A stretch of DNA of 13,058 nucleotides from an uncultured Verrucomicrobiota bacterium (GTDB lineage Bacteria > Verrucomicrobiota > Kiritimatiellia > RFP12 > UBA1067): contig CAMOXA010000028.1 of NCBI GenBank assembly GCA_946628745.1, forward strand, positions 1 to 13,058. The letters are read 5' to 3'. Positions 1 through 6,911 of the stretch are shown here, one piece after another. The stretch's first letter is position 1. Each line of letters starts with the position of its first letter. The notes under the pieces were generated by a model. It saw only the letters and a program-made list of their open reading frames with translations. It ran no database searches and was not told the origin of the DNA. The translations under genes and the position numbers were made by a program.

Positions 1-382
1 TGGCCTGCTGGTATTGAATCGCCATCTTCACGGCCACCTCGACCGAAATCGAACCGGAGTCCGCGAAGAACACCCTGTCGAGGCCTTCCGGAGCCATCGC
101 CGCAAGGCGTCTGGCGAGTTCGACGGCTGGTTCGTGGGTGAAGCCGCCGAACATGACATGGCAGAGTCTGGCGGACTGGCGGCGAATCGCCTCGACTATG
201 GCCGGGTGGTTGTGGCCGTGGGCGACGCACCACCAGCTGGAGACGCCGTCGACAAGCCGGCGGCCGTCGTCGAGAACGAGCTCCACCCCTTCGCCGCGGC
301 TCGCGAAACGGGCGCGCGGCGGATTGCCGAGAGAAGCATACGGGTGCCAGATGCGAAGCCTGTCGTACTCGAGCGAAGTCAT
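1..382 (-). CDS. bioA: Adenosylmethionine-8-amino-7-oxononanoate aminotransferase, N-terminal part (cut by window edge)
   Basis: BioA makes 7,8-diaminopelargonate from 8-amino-7-oxononanoate in biotin synthesis, using S-adenosylmethionine as amino donor and PLP as cofactor, in the cytoplasm. Only the first 127 residues are inside the window. They carry family marks: WHPY near residue 12, SSWW at 48-51 followed by AHGHNHP at 54-60, a MFGGFTHEPAVELA stretch at about 77-90, and DSGS at 108-111, the phosphate-binding region of the cofactor. The catalytic lysine lies beyond the edge. The ATG at 382 overlaps the bioD stop (ATGA) and has a GGAG-like ribosome site inside the bioD end. Full family members are about 430 residues, so roughly 70% is missing here only because of the window boundary. 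Family assignment is strong. Whether the rest of the gene is intact cannot be seen. Confidence 0.93.
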   Translation of the reverse strand, partial: MTSLEYDRLRIWHPYASLGNPPRARFASRGEGVELVLDDGRRLVDGVSSWWCVAHGHNHPAIVEAIRRQSARLCHVMFGGFTHEPAVELARRLAAMAPEGLDRVFFADSGSISVEVAVKMAIQYQQA

Positions 383-1080
383 TTGAAAATCTCCGTAAAA
401 TCCACTTCCGGCAGCGGTTCGCCGGGAACGACGCGAGGAATGCGCACGACGGCAGGCGCGAAGCCGAGGCGTTCAAGGTGGCACCGCACAGTGCGAAAAG
501 AGTCTTCGTCTATGAGCGGTGTCGCGGCACGATGCCAGTTGTGGACGACTCCCGCCACGCGCATTCCGCGCGCGCGCGCCGCTTCGAGCGAGAGCAGCGT
601 GTGGTTGATTGAACCGAGCCGCCCGCACGTCACCAGCACCAGCGGCCAGCCTTGCGCGGCGGCGAAATCCACGGCGAGCGTATCTTCCGTCAGAGGCACG
701 TCAAGGCCGCCGGCGCCTTCAACAAGCACGATTTCGCGGCGCCTGGCGCACTGCGAGACAGCGGACGCGATGCGCCCGAGATCGACGGCGCGCCCCTCGA
801 GACGCGCGGCAAGAAGCGGCGACGACGGGTATTTGAAAATCTGCGGGGCGGTCAGGCCTTCGGCGTCTTCGGGCTGGGGCCCCGCGCCGCACATGCTGCG
901 ATGGACTTCAAGATCCTCCGAAAATCCGTCGCACCCCGTCTGAACCATTTTTACCGTAATGACGTCGGCACCGCGACAGGCGAGGAACCTTGCGGCCAAC
1001 CCCGTCGCGATCGTCTTGCCTACGTCTGTATCTATGCCGGAAACGAAGTACACGCGTCCGGACTTGTCCGAAACCGTCAT
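379..1080 (-). CDS. bioD: ATP-dependent dethiobiotin synthetase
   Basis: BioD closes the ureido ring of dethiobiotin from diaminopelargonate, CO2 and ATP, the step after BioA. The protein is 233 residues, close to the usual 220-240. Visible motifs are the modified P-loop GIDTDVGKT at residues 15-23, the conserved lysine in VKMVQTG (K44, where many homologues read KPV), and EGAGG at 121-125, the second nucleotide/substrate motif. The chosen start is the ATG at 1080, because the family begins just before the P-loop. The reading frame stays open far upstream to 1569, but that stretch lies inside the phosphoribosyltransferase gene. The start overlaps the stop of that upstream gene (ATGA) and the stop overlaps the bioA start (ATGA), so the three are very likely translated in a coupled manner. 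No separate ribosome site is evident. Confidence 0.95.
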   Translation of the reverse strand: MTVSDKSGRVYFVSGIDTDVGKTIATGLAARFLACRGADVITVKMVQTGCDGFSEDLEVHRSMCGAGPQPEDAEGLTAPQIFKYPSSPLLAARLEGRAVDLGRIASAVSQCARRREIVLVEGAGGLDVPLTEDTLAVDFAAAQGWPLVLVTCGRLGSINHTLLSLEAARARGMRVAGVVHNWHRAATPLIDEDSFRTVRCHLERLGFAPAVVRIPRVVPGEPLPEVDFTEIFK

Positions 1081-1619
1081 TTCAAAAGCTGCGCCAGAAC
1101 CTGGTCCTTCTCGGCGATTTCCTCGGGAGAGAGGCCCTCTATCTCGTGGGGAAACACAATCCAGTCGTTGCCGACGTCGCGTACGAAATAATCCGGCTTC
1201 ATGTCGGTCGTGTTCTTTTCGGGCTTCCAGTACACGCACGCCATGCGCATCTCGGCGCCGGTCTTGTCCACTCTGAGCTTCACGGCCTTCGCGGTTTTGC
1301 CGGTGTCGAAAACGTCGTCGACGACAAGCACCTTGTCCCCCGGACGAAGCATCCCGAAGATTTCCTCGCCGAGGGTGAAGACCACGTCGCCCGTATTCTC
1401 GCCTATGCCGGTGTAGCTGGCGCACTTGAGCGGTATGTGCTGGACGCTCCAGCCTGTAGTCTTGAAGAACTCGTGCATCGACACCCCGACGGATGCACCG
1501 CCGCGCCAGAGCGCGATCAGTATGTCGGGGCGCCAGCCCGATTCCTTCACCGCGGCGGCCAGGCGCCACGAGTCGTGAAGGAATCCGTCGGCAGAAAGAT
1601 ATGTCTTTGCAGGTGTCAT
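1077..1619 (-). CDS. Purine-type phosphoribosyltransferase (hypoxanthine/xanthine-guanine-like)
   Basis: A 180-residue type I phosphoribosyltransferase, expected to join a purine base to PRPP in the cytoplasm. The PRPP motif VLVVDDVFDTGKTA sits at about residues 97-110 with acidic pair D101-D102. An early PDILIALWRGGASVG segment at 31-45 matches the first PPi-loop region. Near the C-terminus a DYFV...WIVFPHEIEGLSPEEI stretch resembles archaeal/bacterial Gpt-like enzymes (COG2236 type), which end in a WIVFPWE motif. Base specificity cannot be read safely from sequence; hypoxanthine, xanthine or guanine are the likely options. The gene starts 4 bases after the stop of the barrel protein gene and lacks a clear Shine-Dalgarno, which suggests translational coupling. 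Its stop overlaps bioD. Together with apt upstream it suggests purine salvage, but it is also physically locked to biotin genes. Confidence 0.85.
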   Translation of the reverse strand: MTPAKTYLSADGFLHDSWRLAAAVKESGWRPDILIALWRGGASVGVSMHEFFKTTGWSVQHIPLKCASYTGIGENTGDVVFTLGEEIFGMLRPGDKVLVVDDVFDTGKTAKAVKLRVDKTGAEMRMACVYWKPEKNTTDMKPDYFVRDVGNDWIVFPHEIEGLSPEEIAEKDQVLAQLLK

Positions 1620-1623
1620 CGCA

Positions 1624-2538
1624 TCAGAACTTGAACGTCACGCCCGCGCCGCCCCAGACAAAATCCTTGTACTGGCTGTAGTCGCCGCCCGAACCGTGCT
1701 CGGCGGCGTCGCGAAGATCGCGGTCGATGATCGAGCAGAAGGCGACCTTGGCGAAGAGGCCGAAGTTCTCGCTGAACCAGTAATTGCCCTCGAGCATGAA
1801 CTTCATGGTCGCCATGCCGCCGTTGTGAACCTCGGTCCAGCCGGCGGTCGGGAAGCACCAGTTGTAGCGGTGGTCGCGGTAGACGAACGTCGCCGAAGGC
1901 GTGAGCGTGAAGCCCTTGGCGACCTCGCAGTCGCGCTTGAGGCCGAACTCGAGCAGGTCGGCGTTATTCTCGTGGTATTCGTGTATCCAGTTGAAGAACG
2001 GCACGACATAAGGGTTCTTGAGGGCGAAGCAGTGGTTCCAGTCCATGGTGGTCATGGTCTTGCGGCCGTACTGGAAGTGGCTCTTGCCGTGGGTGTTGTG
2101 GTCGTGTCCGCGATGGTGCGGGTACCAGTACCAGACGATCAGAGTCCGGTAGTCGAGTCCCCACGTCTGGTCGTCGTCGAACCAGAACGTGCGCCCGTAG
2201 TGGACATTGAAATCCCATTCGTTGAACGCCTTGCCGTAAAGGTCGCGGCGCTTGTCGGTAAGATCGGTGTTGGACCACACGCCTATGCCGAGATAGCCAA
2301 GATCGAGATCGTCGACACTGACCGATCCGTTGACCTCGGCATAGCCCTGCAGAGTCGGCTCGGAGTTCAGAAGCGAACCGTACAGCTGGTAGCCGGAGTA
2401 CATCCCGTAGTTGCCGAAGCCCCAGACGGTGAGCGCCGCGCCGGAATCTTCGTTTTGCGTCGCGGCTGCGGCGGGTTGTTCGTCGGCAAAAGCCGCAAAC
2501 GCCATCGAAGCGACCGCGGCAAGCATCAGTTTTTTCAT
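1624..2538 (-). CDS. Outer-membrane beta-barrel protein, function unknown (candidate porin/channel)
   Basis: A 304-residue protein starting with a signal peptide (MKKLMLAAVASMAFAAFADE, likely cut after about residue 18), followed by a short Ala/Gln-rich linker. From about residue 36 on there are alternating-residue aromatic strands (such as LTVWGFGNYGMYSGY and YVVPFFNWIHEYHE) and a terminal phenylalanine after AGVTFKF, the usual C-terminal signal for outer-membrane barrel insertion. Residues 141-154 hold six histidines in fourteen positions, probably a surface loop. Tryptophan and tyrosine are abundant. I do not recognise a named family; the size is similar to small porins and to the nucleoside channel Tsx, but I see no convincing sequence match to Tsx. 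It sits between apt and another phosphoribosyltransferase, so a role in nucleobase or nucleoside entry is a reasonable inference only. The ATG has a strong ribosome site. Confidence 0.8.
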   Translation of the reverse strand: MKKLMLAAVASMAFAAFADEQPAAAATQNEDSGAALTVWGFGNYGMYSGYQLYGSLLNSEPTLQGYAEVNGSVSVDDLDLGYLGIGVWSNTDLTDKRRDLYGKAFNEWDFNVHYGRTFWFDDDQTWGLDYRTLIVWYWYPHHRGHDHNTHGKSHFQYGRKTMTTMDWNHCFALKNPYVVPFFNWIHEYHENNADLLEFGLKRDCEVAKGFTLTPSATFVYRDHRYNWCFPTAGWTEVHNGGMATMKFMLEGNYWFSENFGLFAKVAFCSIIDRDLRDAAEHGSGGDYSQYKDFVWGGAGVTFKF

Positions 2539-2546
2539 CGTTTGTC

Positions 2547-2557
2547 GTCCTTCCTTT
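2547..2557 (-). promoter_or_regulatory. Strong ribosome binding site of the barrel protein gene
   Basis: On the minus strand this reads AAAGGAAGGAC, a double purine-rich anti-Shine-Dalgarno match, ending 8 bases before the ATG at 2538. It fixes the start and suggests high expression, in keeping with an abundant outer-membrane protein. The 67-base gap to apt shows no clear terminator or promoter. Confidence 0.75.
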
Positions 2558-2605
2558 GTTTTTGGTGTTTGGTATTGCGGACGGTGGAGCGCCCGCGAAA
2601 TCGTG

Positions 2606-3139
2606 TCATTTGCCGGGGTATCTCACGAGCGAGACCACGTCGTAGCCCTTCAGCTTGCCTTCGCGCGCGGCGAAGCCCTCAAGCTCGATCGGAAAGATCA
2701 TCTTGACGACCTTGCCGCCGAGACGCTCTATCAAACGGGCTCCCGCGAGCGCCGTGCCTCCTGTCGCGAGCAGGTCGTCGACAAGTACGACGCGATCGCC
2801 CTCCGAGACGGCGTCTTTGTGCATGTGCACCGTCGCCCGCCCGTACTCAAGCTCGTATTCTTCGCTTATGGTCTCGCGCGGCAGCTTGCCGGGCTTGCGA
2901 ATCGGCACGAACGCGCAACGCAACCTGTCGGCGAGCGCCGCGCCGAATATGAAGCCGCGCGATTCCGGCGCCGCGATCTTGTCGACCGGCACACCCGAAA
3001 GCGCCATCTCCATCTCGATCATCGCGAGACGAAAGCCCTCGCCGGAGTCGAGTATTCCCGTCACGTCGCGAAAGAGCACGCCCTTTACGGGGAAGTCTTG
3101 TATGCTCTTTACGTATTTCTCGAGTTTTTCGTCCGACAT
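2606..3139 (-). CDS. apt: Adenine phosphoribosyltransferase
   Basis: Apt converts adenine and PRPP to AMP and pyrophosphate in the cytoplasm, salvaging adenine. The 177-residue product has the usual length and layout: an N-terminal IQDFPVKGVLFRDVTGIL segment at residues 13-30, APESRGFIFGAALA at 57-70, the flexible catalytic loop RKPGKLPRETISEEYELEYG at 81-100, and the PRPP motif VVLVDDLLATGGTA at 117-130. The frame is open upstream to 3247, but that would run into the permease gene. The ATG at 3139 is preceded by a strong AAAAGGAG site 7 bases away and matches the family N-terminus, so it is preferred. It lies 58 bases after the permease stop on the same strand, with no terminator evident, so the two are probably co-transcribed. 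Confidence 0.97.
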   Translation of the reverse strand: MSDEKLEKYVKSIQDFPVKGVLFRDVTGILDSGEGFRLAMIEMEMALSGVPVDKIAAPESRGFIFGAALADRLRCAFVPIRKPGKLPRETISEEYELEYGRATVHMHKDAVSEGDRVVLVDDLLATGGTALAGARLIERLGGKVVKMIFPIELEGFAAREGKLKGYDVVSLVRYPGK

Positions 3140-3146
3140 ATCAACT

Positions 3147-3154
3147 CTCCTTTT
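3147..3154 (-). promoter_or_regulatory. Ribosome binding site that decides the apt start
   Basis: The minus strand reads AAAAGGAG with 7 bases to the ATG at 3139. This near-perfect Shine-Dalgarno argues against the longer in-frame extension of apt into the permease gene. Confidence 0.8.
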
Positions 3155-3197
3155 GTAAAATCCGTTCGCCAGCAGCGCGTGCGCGATGCCGCGCGGG

Positions 3198-4859
3198 CTA
3201 GGCGAGTATCGTCGCGATGAGACGGCGAACCTCGGCTTGCTCGTCAAGCGTGACGATACCGTCCTCGATTATCTTCTCCATGCCCTTTCTCAGCTTCGCG
3301 CAGTCGGGGTCGATGGACGCGAGAGTGGTCAACAGACCGAGTATCGTCGCCGCTTCCTTCAGGTCTATCTCGCCCTTGTCGCCGACGAAATCGCGCAACA
3401 CGCCGACAAGCTGCCAGTAGACGCGCTTTTCGTCGTCGGTTATGAACTTCTTCGCCTTCACTCCGCCGAAGACGACGGCGTCCTTTATGCTGGGCGCGTT
3501 CTGGATGAAGCGGTAATCCTTGCCGGGCAGTATCGCATTGAGCACAATGCCCATCAGCGCGCCTACGGCGAGTCCGGAAAGGGATATCTTGAGCGAACCG
3601 ACCGTGAAGGAAATCGCGCCGTTGCCAGACGCGCCGAATCCCAGCGCGGACGAGAACGAAATGCCGAGCGTGAGAACGAGGATGAGCGCCGCGATGAGCA
3701 TGTTGCGCGACTTGCCGAGATCGACCTGGCTTTCCACAAGATTTCTGACGCCGACTGCGGAGATCATTCCGTAAAGTATGAAGCTCACGCCGCCGATCGT
3801 GGCGGGCGGGATCGTGCCGATAAAAGCCGAGAACTTGGGACAGAACGAAACGATTATCGCGAGAAACGCGGCGATTCTGATTACGCGCGGGTCGTAGACG
3901 CGCGAGAGCGACAAGACGCCGGTGTTCTCCCCGTAGGTCGTGTTGGCTGGCGCGCCAGAGAGCGACGCGAGCATTGTGGCGAGGCCGTCGCCAAGCATCG
4001 TTCTGTGCAGGCCCGGCTTTTCGAAATAGTTGCGTTCGACAGTTGAGGAAATCGCCGACACGTCGCCGACATGTTCCATTATCGTCGCGAACGCGAGCGG
4101 GAACACGATCAGGATGGCACTAGTTATGCGGCCCCAGTCAGGGTGCGAAAGAATGGGCAGCACGGTATCGGACATCTTGACCGGCAGGCCTATCCACGCC
4201 GCGTCTGCGACGGCGGAATAGTCGATTGCGCCTGACCAGCCGAGCTTGCCGAACACGACAGCGGCGACATACGAGAAGGTCACGCCCATCAGTATCGGGA
4301 TTATGCGGAACATTCCGCGGCCGAAAATCGAGAACGCGATCACAGTGGCGATCGCGACGAGCGCGACCGGCCAGGAACTCGTGCAGCTGTTCACCGCGAC
4401 GGGCGCGAGGACCAGTCCGATGCCGATGATGATCGGCCCGGTCACGACAGGCGGGAAAAACTTCATAACGGTCTTCACGCCGCAGACTTTCACGAAACCT
4501 GAGACCACGAAGTACAGGAGCGACGACGACGCGACGCCGAGGCAGGCGTACTGCAACATCGTGTGCTTGTCGCAACCGGCGAAGATGTCAGCGCCGGCCA
4601 TCCCGGCGAGCGCGAAGTAGCCGGCCAGATAAGCGAAGCTCGAACCCAGGAAGGCGGGCACTATTCCGTTCGTGACAAGATGGAATATAAGCGTGCCCAG
4701 CCCCGCCCACAAAAGCGTCGCGCTCGGGCTGAGCCCCGTGAGAATCGGCACGAGAATCGTCGCGCCGAACATGGCGAACATGTGCTGAACGCCCAGAAGC
4801 GCCATTTTAGGCAACCCTAGCGTGCGGGCGTCGTACACGGCCTCTTTGTTCGAATCCAT
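3198..4859 (-). CDS. uraA: UraA-type uracil/xanthine permease (NCS2 family) with a C-terminal cytosolic extension
   Basis: An inner-membrane nucleobase:H+ symporter of 553 residues. Residues about 15-446 are mostly hydrophobic and fit the 14-helix NCS2 fold. The substrate-site motifs are clear: EHVGD at 262-266 and NTTYGENTG at 306-314. Glu262 and Glu311 fall at the positions of Glu241 and Glu290 of E. coli UraA, each shifted by 21. His245 of UraA is Asp266 here, a variant I recall from other bacterial uracil permeases. KPGLHRTMLGDGLAT at 281-295 and VYDPRVIRIAAF at 321-332 also match. UraA of E. coli has 429 residues. Here about 105 extra residues follow the last helix, hydrophilic, helical and with two similar halves. 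The gene is followed by apt. Uracil is the best substrate guess, though xanthine or another base remains possible. Confidence 0.95.
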   Translation of the reverse strand: MDSNKEAVYDARTLGLPKMALLGVQHMFAMFGATILVPILTGLSPSATLLWAGLGTLIFHLVTNGIVPAFLGSSFAYLAGYFALAGMAGADIFAGCDKHTMLQYACLGVASSSLLYFVVSGFVKVCGVKTVMKFFPPVVTGPIIIGIGLVLAPVAVNSCTSSWPVALVAIATVIAFSIFGRGMFRIIPILMGVTFSYVAAVVFGKLGWSGAIDYSAVADAAWIGLPVKMSDTVLPILSHPDWGRITSAILIVFPLAFATIMEHVGDVSAISSTVERNYFEKPGLHRTMLGDGLATMLASLSGAPANTTYGENTGVLSLSRVYDPRVIRIAAFLAIIVSFCPKFSAFIGTIPPATIGGVSFILYGMISAVGVRNLVESQVDLGKSRNMLIAALILVLTLGISFSSALGFGASGNGAISFTVGSLKISLSGLAVGALMGIVLNAILPGKDYRFIQNAPSIKDAVVFGGVKAKKFITDDEKRVYWQLVGVLRDFVGDKGEIDLKEAATILGLLTTLASIDPDCAKLRKGMEKIIEDGIVTLDEQAEVRRLIATILA

Positions 4860-4884
4860 TTTATTTCCACCCCTTTCTTGTCAA

Positions 4885-4907
4885 GTCCGTTCCGGTTCCG
4901 GCCGGAC
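4885..4907 (-). promoter_or_regulatory. Imperfect inverted repeat in the leader of the permease gene
   Basis: On the minus strand GTCCG at one end pairs with CGGAC at the other, and an inner CCG-GAAC-CGG can add three pairs. No thymine run follows, so it is not a standard intrinsic terminator. It lies about 25 bases before the permease ATG, in the only sizeable gap between the GH95 gene and the nucleobase group. It could act as an RNA leader structure or protein site, or be a chance GC-rich repeat. Confidence 0.3.
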
Positions 4908-4938
4908 GTTACCGTTTGTTTCAAGCAGATGCGCCAGT

Positions 4939-6909
4939 CTACCACGAGAAGTCGACCCGGCCGCCGTCGCGCGTGCGAAGGCCCTTTACCGAGCCGTGTT
5001 GCCAGTCCTTCGGCAGCGAACGCTCCAAGAGCATCTCGCATACCGCGCCGACCATGCCGAGATTGCCGTCGATTTGAAACGGCGCGTGCGTCGTGAACAT
5101 GTTGTCCATGGTATTGTAGCGCAAAAGCGATTCAAGCATCTCGCCGGCCTTGTCCCCGTCGCCGAGCCTGGCCCAGAGCGCCGCGCGCCACGGCCATGTC
5201 CAGCTGCGCCGCGAGTCTCTGACGAGTGAACGCCCGGCGAGCGCCGTCGCGGCGGCCTTCGCGAGAGCGGGCGTCGCCGACCTTGAAATCGTCGACCCGG
5301 GATAGACGGCGTAAAGGTGGCTCGTGTGTCTGTGGTCGTCGCCCTGGACATCGCGGTCGGTCTCCCACTCTTGCAGCTGGCCCCATCTGCCGATTTTGTC
5401 GCCGAGAAGTCTGGGCTCCACGTCCGCGATCTTGCGAGTGAATGCATCATCTATCCCCAGCTGCTTCGCGGCGGCCAGAATGCAGCGGAACAGTTCGCGC
5501 ACTATTTGCTGGTCGTGGGCGACGCCGTCTTCCCTCGGGCCGTGCTCGGGGCTCCAGCCGTTCTTCACGACTACGGTCCCGTCGGCACGCTCCTTGAGCT
5601 GGGTGGAAAGCATGAATTCCGCAGCGCCCTTCATAAGCGGCCAGCAGACATCTGCGAGATACTTCCTGTCGCGGGTGAAAAGCCAGTGGTCATAGCACTG
5701 AGCCGCGAGCCACGGCGCGCCGGCGAAGTTCCACCGCCAGCCGCCGCCGCCAACAGCATTTACGCTCGTGCGGTAGGCGTAGCCGTGCGACCCGGGGAAC
5801 GCGGCGCGCGTACCCCTTTCGGCGACCGGCATTGTTCTAAGCATCCAGCCGGAGAGCGGCTCGAAGCATTCAGAGAGATTCGCGGCGTCCACACCCCAGT
5901 AGTTCATCTGCAGATTGATGTTGGTATGGTAGTCGCAATGCCACGGGGGATTGTTCGAGCAGTTCCAGATACCCTGCAAATTGGCAGGCAGCGTGCCCGG
6001 CCTGGAGCAGGATATGAGAAGATACCGCCCGAAATTGAACTGAAGCGCCGTCAGCGCCGGATCCTTCGCGCCCCTTCTGACCCGCTGCAGCCTAATGCGC
6101 GTCGGCACGGACTTGTCGCCCTCTCCGAGATCGAGCGTCATGCGGTCGTAGAAGCTCCGGTAGTCCGCGATATGGCGCTCCCGCACCTTGTCAATGCGCG
6201 CGCCGGGAGTCGCCATGACGCAGTTCGCTGGCGCTTCGAGCGAACTGACGCCTGTCGCCGCGCGCAGCACGACGACTCCGAAGCTGCCGTGGTTGTCCAT
6301 GAAAAGATCGGCTCTCGCCGCATATTCAAGTCCGTTCGCGAGCCTGCCCGAAAAGGACGCGTGAGGATGGCCCGGAGTGCGCGACGATTCCGAAATCTCG
6401 CCGTGCGCGCCTTTAAGCCGCATCTCTACGAACGCGGCGGGAGCGCTGACCGTTATGTATATGGCATCGTCGGGAGCGCTCGCGAAAACCGTGCGCCGGA
6501 CTTGAGCCCCGTCGCCGCCGGCGGAAAAACGGTCGCTGTAGACAGCCTTCGAAACATCCAGTTCGCGACGGTATCCAGACGGGCTGAAATCGTCTGGCAG
6601 AGCCGTCAAAACCAGTTCCAGCTCGCCAAAGTTCTGGTACTCGCCCATCGTGCTGTAGTTGGCGTCCGCGCGATTGTCGCCCGTGTCGCGGGTAAGATTC
6701 TCGTCGCCGGTCCACAGAGAATCGACATTGAACTGCACGCGCAGCGTCTTGGCCCCGCCGTCGACCATGCACCCGAGCCGCCCGTTGCCCAGCGGATACC
6801 AGGAGCTCTCCCATTGCGCTGCCGGGCGGTCGTCCCATATCAAGGTTTCTTCCGCGAATGCTGCCGCGGCGGCGCCGATGGCAAGCGCCAATATGAATGT
6901 TCTTTGCAT
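4939..6909 (-). CDS. Secreted GH95-family alpha-L-fucosidase/alpha-L-galactosidase-type glycosidase
   Basis: A 656-residue glycoside hydrolase with a signal peptide (residues about 1-19, ending AAAAAFAEE), so it acts in the periplasm or outside. An N-terminal beta domain contains WYPLGNGRLGCMVDGG at 37-52. The (alpha/alpha)6 catalytic region includes GRYLLISCSRPGTLPANLQGIWN at 294-316 and TNINLQMNYW at 329-338. Residues that match the known GH95 active site are Asn330 and Asn332, Glu455 in GWSPEHGP (general acid) and Asp614 in FQIDGNLG. GDDHRHTSHLYAVYPG at 523-538 is another hallmark. The protein ends at VKGLRTRDGGRVDFSW, where relatives usually continue for some tens of residues. The ATG at 6909 lies 2 bases after the preceding stop; a TTG at 6918 is an alternative. 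Fucose versus galactose specificity cannot be settled here. Confidence 0.92.
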   Translation of the reverse strand: MQRTFILALAIGAAAAAFAEETLIWDDRPAAQWESSWYPLGNGRLGCMVDGGAKTLRVQFNVDSLWTGDENLTRDTGDNRADANYSTMGEYQNFGELELVLTALPDDFSPSGYRRELDVSKAVYSDRFSAGGDGAQVRRTVFASAPDDAIYITVSAPAAFVEMRLKGAHGEISESSRTPGHPHASFSGRLANGLEYAARADLFMDNHGSFGVVVLRAATGVSSLEAPANCVMATPGARIDKVRERHIADYRSFYDRMTLDLGEGDKSVPTRIRLQRVRRGAKDPALTALQFNFGRYLLISCSRPGTLPANLQGIWNCSNNPPWHCDYHTNINLQMNYWGVDAANLSECFEPLSGWMLRTMPVAERGTRAAFPGSHGYAYRTSVNAVGGGGWRWNFAGAPWLAAQCYDHWLFTRDRKYLADVCWPLMKGAAEFMLSTQLKERADGTVVVKNGWSPEHGPREDGVAHDQQIVRELFRCILAAAKQLGIDDAFTRKIADVEPRLLGDKIGRWGQLQEWETDRDVQGDDHRHTSHLYAVYPGSTISRSATPALAKAAATALAGRSLVRDSRRSWTWPWRAALWARLGDGDKAGEMLESLLRYNTMDNMFTTHAPFQIDGNLGMVGAVCEMLLERSLPKDWQHGSVKGLRTRDGGRVDFSW

Positions 6910-6911
6910 GG

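Noticed and set aside
14..943. A 309-codon plus-strand frame across bioA and bioD
   Set aside because: Antisense to two well recognised biotin genes and without homology that I can see.
1081..1569. In-frame N-terminal extension of bioD
   Set aside because: The stretch is an alternative frame of the phosphoribosyltransferase gene, is Arg-rich, and the BioD family starts at the P-loop region given by the ATG at 1080.
1696..2706. A 336-codon open frame on the plus strand
   Set aside because: Opposite the barrel protein and the apt end; it is a Val/Glu/Arg-rich antisense frame without domain signals.
3140..3247. In-frame N-terminal extension of apt into the permease gene
   Set aside because: The ATG at 3139 has a strong ribosome site and gives the normal Apt length.
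4856..4884. Promoter with a perfect TTGACA box before the permease
   Set aside because: At 17 bases spacing the -10 would be AAATGG and overlap the start codon; no usable -10 at 15-18 bases.
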